Of a stretch of DNA of 5,227 nucleotides, positions 1-5,227 are shown one piece after another. The number at the start of each line of letters is the position of its first letter. The first letter of the stretch is position 1. Both the position numbers and the translations under genes were made by a program. The stretch is from Coriobacteriia bacterium (GTDB lineage Bacteria > Actinomycetota > Coriobacteriia > WRKU01 > WQUG01), in assembly GCA_009785705.1 (NCBI GenBank), contig WQVS01000092.1, positions 1 to 5,227 on the forward strand, given 5' to 3'. The notes below the pieces were generated by a model. The model saw nothing but the letters and a program-made list of their open reading frames with translations, was not told where the DNA came from and searched no databases.

Positions 1-614
1 CCATCAAAACGTCCAATCTTTAACTTTGCGACTAGGTCAGCCAACGATGCTGTTCTTATGATTTCTATGGCACTGTCAAAGAGGGGCTGTCTTCCCTCTT
101 TTCCTAGGACAACATACAGCTTGTCTGCAGCAGCAATCAAAGAAACAATACTGCTTGCCGACCTATCCTTTTCGAGCAAAGGTAGACCTCGTTCAAGCAG
201 ATTATCATGCTCTGCATCGGACAGGTCTTTCTCTGCAGCAATCTCGCCAATCATAAGCATAAAGGCGAGTTCTCCACGCCTGAACTCTTTTTTGTCCCTT
301 AAATAATCAATGCGCTCAAAGATGTCAGCAGGAAATATTCCTAGGCCTTCTATCCTGGCGCGACCTAAGAGCATACTGTGTTCAGAGGCAAGAATGTTGC
401 GAATTTCCTCTAAACTATGGTCTTCCTTTAGATCAAGAATCGCTTCAATGCGGTCAAGAATTTGCTCACGAGGAAAGTAGGTTTCCTGCCCAGTGACTGC
501 CGAGCGCTTTACAAACCACTCTTCTGGAATAAGTCTTTCTCTCTTCCAGCGATATAGTTGCCCATAAGAAATTCCTGTTTTTTCTAATAAGTCTTTTTTT
601 GATATCTCAATCAC
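1..614 (-). CDS. yhbD: YhbD-like (DUF4004) protein with MerR-like HTH, 3'-truncated by window edge
   Basis: Reading the minus strand from GTG at 614-612 gives 204 codons without a stop, running off the left edge, so the C-terminus is missing. The N-terminus (ISKKDLLEKTGISYGQLYRW, residues 4-23) is a helix-turn-helix. It is followed by a wing-like stretch with TGQETYFP (41-48) and a helix with LEEIRNIL (68-75), the order seen in MerR-type DNA-binding domains. The ISYGQLYRWKRE...LIPEEWF...TGQETYFP pattern is what I recall of Bacillus YhbD (DUF4004), whose function is unknown to me. The rest (about 90-204) looks alpha-helical and acidic/basic, with no metal- or ligand-binding signature I can name. 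The start is supported by AGGAGTGA at 625-618, with 6 nt between GGAG and GTG. It is divergent from ccdA. In Bacillus, yhbD neighbours bactofilin genes yhbE/yhbF, which would lie left of this window if conserved here. A regulatory role is inferred from the fold only. Confidence 0.75.
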   Translation of the reverse strand, partial: MIEISKKDLLEKTGISYGQLYRWKRERLIPEEWFVKRSAVTGQETYFPREQILDRIEAILDLKEDHSLEEIRNILASEHSMLLGRARIEGLGIFPADIFERIDYLRDKKEFRRGELAFMLMIGEIAAEKDLSDAEHDNLLERGLPLLEKDRSASSIVSLIAAADKLYVVLGKEGRQPLFDSAIEIIRTASLADLVAKLKIGRFD

Positions 615-617
615 GAT

Positions 618-625
618 TCACTCCT
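618..625 (-). promoter_or_regulatory. Ribosome binding site of the yhbD-like gene
   Basis: On the minus strand AGGAGTGA precedes the GTG start at 614, with a 6-nt gap after GGAG. This near-consensus site decides the non-ATG start; no in-frame ATG at the N-terminus would keep the complete helix-turn-helix. Confidence 0.8.
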
Positions 626-664
626 AATCTCGTTCACCGTGTGCTGGTCTAATCTTCATAAGTG

Positions 665-694
665 TTAACAGAACATTGTTTCATCTACTAGATT
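665..694 (+). promoter_or_regulatory. Candidate sigma-A promoter for the ccdA operon
   Basis: TTAACA (665-670) matches the TTGACA -35 box at five of six bases. After an 18-bp spacer, TAGATT (689-694) matches the TATAAT -10 box at four of six. It would give a 5' leader of about 95 nt before ccdA. The alternative TATAGT at 758-763 is a better -10 but has no acceptable -35 at 16-18 bp. Assigned by eye only. Confidence 0.35.
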
Positions 695-712
695 AGTGTA
701 ACAATGTTTCAC
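672..712. repeat. Two AACAnTGTT dyads, candidate operator sites
   Basis: AACATTGTT (672-680) and AACAATGTT (700-708) are exact reverse complements of each other, and each is itself palindromic around one central base. Read on the same strand they also form an 11/12 direct repeat (AACATTGTTTCA at 672-683, AACAATGTTTCA at 700-711), 28 bp apart. The right copy extends to GTGTAACAATGTTTCAC (696-712), palindromic apart from one T/T mismatch pair. The left copy lies inside the spacer of the best plus-strand promoter candidate and the right copy falls near its expected transcription start. This arrangement suits a repressor or MerR-type activator acting between divergent genes. The regulator is not known; the adjacent YhbD-like protein is one candidate. 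Confidence 0.5.
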
Positions 713-751
713 TTCAAATGCAAATTACTGTATCTGCTTCAAAATGCAAAT
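712..751. repeat. Direct repeat CTTCAAATGCAAAT / CTTCAAAATGCAAAT
   Basis: CTTCAAATGCAAAT at 712-725 recurs as CTTCAAAATGCAAAT at 737-751, differing by one inserted A, with start points 25 bp apart. On the minus strand each reads ATTTGCAT(T)TTGAAG, and TTGAAG (717-712 or 742-737) is a fair -35 box, so these could be tandem promoter elements for the yhbD-like gene or a regulator's half-sites. I found no convincing -10 partner. Confidence 0.45.
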
Positions 752-769
752 CATTCCTATAGTAAAGAT

Positions 770-782
770 GCCTAAGATAGGC
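770..782 (+). promoter_or_regulatory. Small hairpin in the ccdA leader
   Basis: GCCTA (770-774) and TAGGC (778-782) form a perfect 5-bp stem with an AGA loop. It overlaps a direct repeat CTAAGATA (772-779 and 782-789, 10-bp period). The hairpin ends 14 nt before the ccdA ATG. The Shine-Dalgarno region there (AGATAAG, 785-791) is weak, so the hairpin or repeat may influence translation. It is short and may be chance. Confidence 0.3.
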
Positions 783-796
783 TAAGATAAGTTATT

Positions 797-1507
797 ATGC
801 TGTACGCACTTACCTTCCTTGAAGGCATACTGACCTTTATTTCACCCTGCTTGCTCCCTCTTCTGCCGATATTTGTGAGCTACTTTGCAGGAATATCAGC
901 AGGCGATAATGATTCAGCTTCGGATAAGCATCGTCTTCGCGTATTAATCAGTGCCTTATTTTTCATGGCAGGCTTTACTTCTGTATTTGTCTCACTTGGC
1001 ATATTTGCAGGCACTCTGGGTGCATTCATTGCGCAATATCAGACCATTGTAAATATTATTGCTGGAAGCATCGTGATTCTTTTTGGACTGGGATATATAG
1101 GTCTTTTCAAGCTTCCTGATATTAGAATTTTCTCAAAATTTACCGACAAGTCGTCTACCAAATCTTCGGGAAGAAAAGATGGTGCAAAATCTTTCTTCCT
1201 GGGTGTTATTTTCTCTGTCAGCAGCACCCCCTGCATTAGCGCATTTTTGGGATCTGCACTAATGTTAGCAGCAGCAAGTGGCACCTGGTATATAGGCGCT
1301 TTGCTACTGTTATTCTATTCGCTGGGATTAGGCATACCCTTTGTGATAAGTGCCCTGCTCATCAATTCACTAAAAGGGGCTTTCGACTTCATAAAGCGCA
1401 ACTATCGCATCATCAGATTAGTATCAGGTATATTGCTAATTTTAATGGGTCTACTGATAATGAGTGGACAAGCCTTCATATTAACAGGCTTTTTAACGAA
1501 TCTTTAA
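797..1507 (+). CDS. ccdA: CcdA/DsbD-type transmembrane thiol-disulfide electron carrier
   Basis: The 236-residue product is a short CcdA-type membrane protein, the six-helix core of the DsbD family. It moves reducing equivalents from cytoplasmic thioredoxin to thiol partners outside the membrane. It opens with TFLEGILTFISPCLLPLLP, the family hallmark, with C18 in SPCLLPLLP. The second redox cysteine is C146 in STPCISAFLGSALMLA. Membrane helices fall near residues 3-33, 50-78, 82-103, 131-160, 166-190 and 203-225, with a Ser/Lys-rich loop at 113-132. The ATG is fixed by an in-frame stop at 788-790; only GTT and ATT codons lie between. Its ribosome binding site is weak (AGATAAG). The next gene starts 12 nt downstream and encodes its expected thioredoxin-fold partner, so the two are almost certainly one operon. 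Tryptophan before TPC, common in the family, is replaced by serine. Confidence 0.92.
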   Translation: MLYALTFLEGILTFISPCLLPLLPIFVSYFAGISAGDNDSASDKHRLRVLISALFFMAGFTSVFVSLGIFAGTLGAFIAQYQTIVNIIAGSIVILFGLGYIGLFKLPDIRIFSKFTDKSSTKSSGRKDGAKSFFLGVIFSVSSTPCISAFLGSALMLAAASGTWYIGALLLLFYSLGLGIPFVISALLINSLKGAFDFIKRNYRIIRLVSGILLILMGLLIMSGQAFILTGFLTNL

Positions 1508-1512
1508 AGGAG
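1506..1512 (+). promoter_or_regulatory. Strong ribosome binding site of the TlpA-like gene
   Basis: AAAGGAG overlaps the TAA stop of ccdA (1505-1507), and GGAG lies 7 nt before the ATG at 1520. It is far stronger than the site of ccdA, so the second gene may be translated at a higher rate from the shared transcript. Confidence 0.8.
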
Positions 1513-1519
1513 TACGGCT

Positions 1520-2077
1520 ATGACTGAAAAACGAAATCTTATAATTGCAGTAGGTTTAAGCGCTGTACTTATTGCTGTAATTGCTGGAGCTCTTGCGTTG
1601 CAGTCATGGGTACTGCCAAATACTGACATCGTAGACTTGCTACCCGATAATGCACAGGGAGAAATGGTTGGTGAACCTGCCCCTGACTTTGGCTTTACAG
1701 GGGAACAGGGTCACTTCCTCTTGCTGAGCGATTACATAGGAACACCTGTAGTGCTTAATTTCTGGGCAAGCTGGTGTCCCCCTTGTCGCATGGAAAAGCC
1801 TCACTTTCAACAAGCCTTTGAACAGTACGGTAATGATGTGAAATTCATTCTCCTCAATGTCGATGAACCTATTGAGGTTGCTCGAGCCTATATGGACGAA
1901 GAAGGCTTTACTTTCCCGGTCTACTTTGATGAAACGCATGCAGGTGCCAGCACCTTTGGTGTGACAGGTGTTCCTGAGACGTTCTTTATTGATGCTGATG
2001 GTGTTATTAGTTCACGCTTTTTGGGTGCAGTAGATCTGCAAACAATCAGTCACGCAATTGATGAAATGTTGGAATAA
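1520..2077 (+). CDS. Membrane-anchored TlpA/ResA-like thiol-disulfide oxidoreductase
   Basis: The 185-residue product has a short charged N-terminus (MTEKR) and one hydrophobic segment at about 7-28. With no lipobox cysteine there, it is probably an uncleaved membrane anchor. An AhpC/TSA-Redoxin/TlpA-type thioredoxin fold follows. VGEPAPDFGF (50-59) is the usual entry to this fold, FWASWCPPC (81-89) carries the redox pair C86/C89, and TGVPETFFID (149-158) holds the cis-proline P152. These are the only cysteines. In CcdA pairs, the partner is kept reduced by CcdA and reduces disulfides outside the membrane, for example apocytochrome c for ResA or spore-coat targets for StoA. A CPPC motif differs from the CEPC that I recall for ResA, so I leave the name open. 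No haem or cytochrome gene is in view, so its client is unknown. The operon ends at the hairpin at 2087-2107. Confidence 0.9.
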   Translation: MTEKRNLIIAVGLSAVLIAVIAGALALQSWVLPNTDIVDLLPDNAQGEMVGEPAPDFGFTGEQGHFLLLSDYIGTPVVLNFWASWCPPCRMEKPHFQQAFEQYGNDVKFILLNVDEPIEVARAYMDEEGFTFPVYFDETHAGASTFGVTGVPETFFIDADGVISSRFLGAVDLQTISHAIDEMLE

Positions 2078-2080
2078 ATT

Positions 2081-2117
2081 AAAAAACCAGAGCCGCTTGG
2101 ACTCTGGCTTTTTAATT
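2081..2117. terminator. Probable bidirectional rho-independent terminator
   Basis: CCAGAG (2087-2092) pairs with CTCTGG (2102-2107). CC/GG (2093-2094 with 2099-2100) extend the stem around a bulged A2101 and a GCTT loop. AAAAAA lies on the left (2081-2086) and CTTTTTAATT on the right (2108-2117), giving a T tract in both reading directions. It sits 9 nt after the TlpA-like stop and 15 nt beyond the stop of the convergent surface protein gene, so it can end both transcripts. Confidence 0.85.
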
Positions 2118-2131
2118 AGTGCCTCTTTTGC

Positions 2132-5100
2132 CTAAGAGTTTTCTTCTTCACCCTCTTTAAGTCTGTGTAGACCTGTAATACTTGTAGCGATAGCAAGTAG
2201 GGCTAATAATACAAGAGCCAAATTTGCCCCCTTCAACATATCCCCTGTAATAGGTCCTTTTCCCGCATCTCCCGGAGGACTGGGTACTGTTGGCGTTATC
2301 GGAACGGTTGGTGTCGTAGGTGTTGGTGGCGGAGGCACAGGAGGCAACTCTGTATAGACGTTATACAAATCGAATTCTACATATCCACTGTCGTTGGGCA
2401 AAAGCTCAAAGATTCTAGGAAGTGATGGACTGGTCTCTAAGCTAAAGCCAGCTACATCAGCATTTCTCTCGCTAATTGCATAGCGGCCAGGTGCAGCATT
2501 CTCAATCACCATTGGGCCAACAAGTATGTCCAAAAGATTAAAGACTACTTCAGAATTTATCCCAGGACCAGCAATTACAATCTCTAGATTCCTCAAACCC
2601 TCAGCAATCTCGGATTCAGAAAGACCCTCAATAATCTTATTGATACGAAGGTCAACAGGAGTCGGCTCAACTGCCTCGGGAGTATAGGTATTGATGATAA
2701 CTACTGCTATTTCTCCTGTAGAGCCAGGCTCAACATCATAGCTATAGGGCAGTGATGGATTAGTGCTAAGCACAAGGCTTGTAATCTCTGCGCCAGTCTC
2801 CTCAACAGAGTAAGCACCAGGAACTAGATTCTCTATTAAAATACCATTCGGATTATCAAGTATTTCCTGCAGACCAATGGTTCTTTCAAAGTTCCCTGGG
2901 CCACTGATTGATATTTGCAGATTCTGCAACTCTTGATTAATAAGAACATCTGAGATACCTTCAAATGTCTTTTGAATAGTCATCGCACCTAGTGCCGTAT
3001 TCTCTACGCGTACAAAGTCTGTCGCTTGATCGATTCCCTCTTCAACAAGGGTCTCCACATAATCGATTGTTCCCACATCAATGTTTGGATTCAGGACAAA
3101 ATAAGTATTTTCATTGTTTGCCATATAACCTGCCGGAACGCCAGTTTCAACCAAAAGATAGAGCAAATCAAAGCCAGTATCAGAGGTCAACCATTCATTG
3201 TCCCCGAAAAGAGCAATGCCGTTTTGATCTGTTGTGACAGAGGCTTCCAGTGCAGGAGGATTGGGACCCGCAACATAAACAAGACCGAAATCAATAGTTT
3301 CGCCGCCAGAGCCTGTGATAGTTTTTGCTACAGGTAATCCACCTGGAGGGCTGAAAATATTGTTTTCAATGTCGGTTACATAAAGGCTAAAGGTAGCATC
3401 GGGCAAACTTGCACCCTCTTGGTCGACCTTGAATACCCTTAGATTTAGCTTATCGCCACCAACTCCAACGCCACCGCCACCGACTACATAATTGTCATTA
3501 CTATCCCCTGCCGATTCACCAAAGATATGAATTTCGTTGCTGATGGTGTCCATTTCCCCTGGAGGCAAGGTTACTCGCACCTGATAGGTAATCTTTACAG
3601 GCTGTGCATTAGGTATAACAAAATCTACTTGCCCATCTGCAATCACGCCAGCAGGTGGTGCAGGCGGTACAACAGGATTAGTGCTCCATTCAGTGCGGTC
3701 ATTCATGCTAGCTGGAGGAGTAGAAATCGCCACCCATTTTCCATCCCAAACACCTGTTGTTGCGTCCTGTGTTTGAGTGTAAAAAGTGACACTATCAACA
3801 AAGAGAACAAGATTTCTTAGATAGTCGCTCGCAACAACAGTCTGCGGAGGAGTATTTACTCCATCAGAAAAAACAATTGATCCGTCTGGATTAATGATAA
3901 TCTCAACATTTACCAAATCTGATCCAGAGGAAAGAGGGTTCATGGTCTTACTTAAGCGTGATTCTACATAATTGACGCTTTGAGATGCCTCAAATTTGCA
4001 AGCACCTGGATCTACCTCAATAGCTGCAGTGTTCACCAAAGAAATAACCTCGGCAGTTTCTAGGTAAGCACTGCCTAGAACTAATTGGTAGTGAGCCTCA
4101 TAAGTGTAGTCTGCCTCAAACCAATCAGATGTCGCCGACTGAGGATTAATTCCATCAGGATACTGATCCTGATACCTAGTCCATAATCCATCATTGAGTT
4201 CAGCCTTTAAACCCCCGCTTGCGACAGCAACATCACCGTTATGCACATAGTAATAGCCTGGTGCATTTGTGTTCACCATATAGAATGAATTGGGCACATA
4301 AGTAAGTCTTGAGTCAAAGGTATCTGCAAAAATCGGGCTTCTTCCCTCAAGCAATGATGCCGCCCTATTAGAATAATTGCCTTTAATGGCTACAGTGTAG
4401 TTAAAGAGTGCTGGATTTTCTGTTCGCTGGACACTCTTAACAATGGGCCAAAGGTCAGTTACATTAGTACTTCCTACCGCATTACCCAAAGTACCCAAAC
4501 TCGGGGCATCTGTTCCATTAATCAAGTAAACAGTATTTTGCAATTGGCGCCCTGCCTTTAAGTTATTTACTGCTGCCTGGTCCAGCCAAGATCGATATTC
4601 CAGAGTAAGCGTAATGGGTTCATTGTATTGCCAGCCCCATCCAGACGACAAGGCATCATCCTCTGTGCCAAAGAACATCCTCCATGCATTGGTTGTAGGC
4701 GGATAGTTATAACGAATTGCTGAAGTATGTTGCAGGGATGTGCCTGCAACCTCTGAACCCTCTGCAGAAATACTGGTAAACTCAGGAATATTTACCACAT
4801 TTGCACTACCCGAAAGACCCAGATTGTCATACAGGTAAAGGGGTTGTCCCTGCAAGCCTGCAGGCACTTCAATGGTGACGGTATAGTCAACATAGTAAAG
4901 TTCTCCATTGGGACCAGCAGGACTCAAATCTGGACGTCCGCAAATACCTGATGTTGTCTTGCTCATATTTACCTTGTCGGCAATGATGGGTACTTGTGCA
5001 CCACCTTCAATACCTGGTCCTCCATCAGGAAATTGGAAATATATATCATTTCCAAAAACGACAGAGGGCTCACCCTGCTGTGGAATATCGCTAGGATTAA

Positions 5101-5227
5101 TATCGGTGATGTAGGTGATAATCACCTGATAGAATGCTGTCCACGGAACAGCATTTGGCGGCACGGTAAGGGTAAAACCATTAATGGGATTTACTGAACC
5201 ACTAAGCACGGGATAGCGCTCATAAAG
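2132..5227 (-). CDS. Large multi-domain cell-surface protein (adhesin/pilin-like), N-terminus beyond window
   Basis: The minus-strand frame is open from the right edge to TAG at 2134-2132, giving at least 1031 codons. Codons upstream of the GTG at 5209 read LYERYP without a stop. There is no ribosome binding site or signal peptide there, so the true start lies outside. Residue numbers here count from that GTG. In order: the end of a module (to N54), three D2-like modules (about 80-229, 253-398, 416-564), a glycine-rich linker (577-585), a SpaA/Cna-B-like module (586-740), two related Cna-B-like copies (743-843, 853-953), a proline-rich stalk (955-979), GPITGD (985-990), a membrane segment (about 995-1013) and a charged tail. 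Such proteins are exported and anchored to the wall by sortase, where they act as adhesins or fimbrial subunits. Ligand and sortase are unknown. Only two cysteines are visible (C90, C404). No sortase or pilin gene lies in the window; one may lie to the right. Confidence 0.85.
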   Translation of the reverse strand, partial: LYERYPVLSGSVNPINGFTLTVPPNAVPWTAFYQVIITYITDINPSDIPQQGEPSVVFGNDIYFQFPDGGPGIEGGAQVPIIADKVNMSKTTSGICGRPDLSPAGPNGELYYVDYTVTIEVPAGLQGQPLYLYDNLGLSGSANVVNIPEFTSISAEGSEVAGTSLQHTSAIRYNYPPTTNAWRMFFGTEDDALSSGWGWQYNEPITLTLEYRSWLDQAAVNNLKAGRQLQNTVYLINGTDAPSLGTLGNAVGSTNVTDLWPIVKSVQRTENPALFNYTVAIKGNYSNRAASLLEGRSPIFADTFDSRLTYVPNSFYMVNTNAPGYYYVHNGDVAVASGGLKAELNDGLWTRYQDQYPDGINPQSATSDWFEADYTYEAHYQLVLGSAYLETAEVISLVNTAAIEVDPGACKFEASQSVNYVESRLSKTMNPLSSGSDLVNVEIIINPDGSIVFSDGVNTPPQTVVASDYLRNLVLFVDSVTFYTQTQDATTGVWDGKWVAISTPPASMNDRTEWSTNPVVPPAPPAGVIADGQVDFVIPNAQPVKITYQVRVTLPPGEMDTISNEIHIFGESAGDSNDNYVVGGGGVGVGGDKLNLRVFKVDQEGASLPDATFSLYVTDIENNIFSPPGGLPVAKTITGSGGETIDFGLVYVAGPNPPALEASVTTDQNGIALFGDNEWLTSDTGFDLLYLLVETGVPAGYMANNENTYFVLNPNIDVGTIDYVETLVEEGIDQATDFVRVENTALGAMTIQKTFEGISDVLINQELQNLQISISGPGNFERTIGLQEILDNPNGILIENLVPGAYSVEETGAEITSLVLSTNPSLPYSYDVEPGSTGEIAVVIINTYTPEAVEPTPVDLRINKIIEGLSESEIAEGLRNLEIVIAGPGINSEVVFNLLDILVGPMVIENAAPGRYAISERNADVAGFSLETSPSLPRIFELLPNDSGYVEFDLYNVYTELPPVPPPPTPTTPTVPITPTVPSPPGDAGKGPITGDMLKGANLALVLLALLAIATSITGLHRLKEGEEENS
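2135..2347 (-). other. Proline-rich stalk and sortase-type cell-wall sorting signal
   Basis: Residues 955-979 are Pro/Thr/Val-rich, a typical wall-spanning stalk. DAGKGPITGD (981-990) then precedes a hydrophobic segment from about 995 to 1013 and the tail HRLKEGEEENS. The layout is that of an LPXTG sorting signal, but the motif is G-P-I-T-G instead of L-P-x-T-G, with the proline, threonine and glycine kept. Anchoring is inferred from the layout. Simple membrane anchoring is the alternative. Confidence 0.7.
2351..2983 (-). repeat. Two tandem diverged Cna-B-like repeats in the surface protein
   Basis: Residues 743-843 and about 853-953 align over about 100 residues with one small gap and roughly a third identity by eye. 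Shared landmarks are I-x-K-x-x-EG (K747, K858), NLxIxIxGPG, IEN..PG.Y (GAYSVEE, GRYAISE; E804, E914), NPSLP/SPSLP, and a closing INTYT/YNVYT (N840, N950). Lysine to asparagine spacing is 93 and 92. They look like an old duplication. They resemble Cna-B-type stalk modules, but I cannot name the exact family. Confidence 0.7.
2990..3454 (-). other. SpaA/Cna-B-like (prealbumin-like) module
   Basis: Residues about 586-740. LNLRVFKVDQEGASLPDATFSLY (588-610) is a standard Cna-B/SpaA opening with K594. TTDQNGIALF (659-668) is the usual mid-domain strand. LLVETGVPAGY (685-695) is the E-box with E688. VRVENTAL (733-740) closes with N737, the expected isopeptide partner of K594. Family assignment by motif recognition is strong. 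Confidence 0.8.
3518..3964 (-). other. D2-like isopeptide module C of the surface protein
   Basis: Residues about 416-564. K421 lies in SRLSKTMNP, D462 in VASDYLRNLVLF, and N558 in TISNEIHIFG, preceded by KITYQVRVTLPPGE (539-552), a usual closing strand of these domains. A proline-rich loop at 511-520 (NPVVPPAPPA) interrupts it. A glycine-rich linker (577-585) separates it from the next module. Confidence 0.5.
4016..4453 (-). other. D2-like isopeptide module B of the surface protein
   Basis: Residues about 253-398. K258 in PIVKSVQ is followed by LFNYTVAIKG. D296 lies in IFADTFDSRLTYVPNSF, close to the VTDTLPxGLTYVPGS pattern typical of D2 fimbrial domains. N393 lies in SLVNTAAIEV. This is the clearest of the three D2-like modules. 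Confidence 0.6.
4523..4972 (-). other. D2-like isopeptide module A of the surface protein
   Basis: Residues about 80-229. The proposed bond lysine is K84 in MSKTTSG, the catalytic acid D128 in LYLYDNL, and the asparagine N225 in LQNTVYLI. A beta-strand DYTVTIEVP (108-116) follows the lysine region as in fimbrial D2 domains. The assignment rests on shared order and spacing with the next two modules. Confidence 0.5.

Noticed and set aside
58..306. Plus-strand frame of 82 codons opposite the yhbD-like gene
   Set aside because: It lies wholly antisense to a frame with recognisable family motifs and a good ribosome binding site. Its product is a Ser-rich sequence without any known motif.
697..711. 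Catabolite-responsive (cre) site or Fur/PerR-type box in the dyad
   Set aside because: It lacks the central CG of cre and the ATAAT core of Fur/PerR boxes, so a named regulator is not justified.
758..763. TATAGT as the -10 box of ccdA
   Set aside because: No acceptable -35 hexamer lies 16-18 bp upstream and there is no extended TGn element. The 665-694 pair scores better, though a regulator-dependent promoter here cannot be excluded.
615..796. Riboswitch or small RNA in the intergenic region
   Set aside because: The leader is short, and I see only one small hairpin with no terminator alternative and no conserved riboswitch core.
1039..1284. Minus-strand frame opposite ccdA
   Set aside because: It is a shadow of the well-supported ccdA frame, with no ribosome binding site or family resemblance.
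1640..1939. Minus-strand frame opposite the TlpA-like gene
   Set aside because: Antisense shadow of a gene with a clear WCPPC motif; no domain recognised.
2992..3820. Three plus-strand frames opposite the surface protein gene
   Set aside because: They fall within a single long minus-strand frame with continuous domain structure. Their products show no motif and odd composition.
4567..5197. Short frames on both strands inside the 5' visible part of the surface protein gene
   Set aside because: All overlap the continuous long frame and have no independent translation signals.

Overview
The window looks like chromosomal DNA from a low- to mid-GC Gram-positive bacterium (Bacillota). A member of class Clostridia is my best guess. 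The reasons are a YhbD/DUF4004-type regulator, a short CcdA protein paired with a membrane-anchored thioredoxin-like protein, strong GGAG ribosome binding sites, and a large surface protein with Cna-B/SpaA-like modules and a sortase-type C-terminus. The genus cannot be read from the sequence.

Layout from left to right. (1) 1-614, minus strand: a yhbD-like gene with a MerR-like DNA-binding N-terminus, cut at its 3' end by the window edge. It starts at a GTG with a good ribosome binding site and is absent from a simple ATG-based reading. (2) 615-796: a divergent intergenic region rich in repeats. It holds two AACAnTGTT dyads, a repeated CTTCAAATGCAAAT element, a candidate promoter and a small hairpin just upstream of ccdA. 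(3) 797-2077, plus strand: a two-gene operon, ccdA then a TlpA/ResA-like thioredoxin, 12 nt apart. (4) 2081-2117: a hairpin flanked by A and T tracts, probably a bidirectional terminator between convergent genes. (5) 2132 to the right edge, minus strand: the 3' part (at least 1031 codons) of a very large surface protein. Its N-terminus lies beyond position 5227.

The ccdA pair forms a self-contained thiol redox relay. CcdA should carry electrons across the membrane from cytoplasmic thioredoxin to the WCPPC site of the anchored partner on the outer face. No cytochrome c maturation gene is visible, so the client is unknown. The YhbD-like protein is transcribed divergently and could regulate itself and/or the redox operon through the intervening dyads; this is inference.

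The surface protein is the most structured item. By eye it resolves into three fimbrial D2-like modules, one SpaA/Cna-B-like module and two diverged copies of a ~100-residue Cna-B-like module. Each has a lysine, acidic residue and asparagine at regular spacing that fit intramolecular isopeptide bonds. A proline-rich stalk, a non-canonical GPITGD sorting-type motif, a membrane segment and a charged tail follow. I found no evidence for a wholly new system. The unusual points are the sorting motif, the repeat-rich divergent control region and the stand-alone redox pair.
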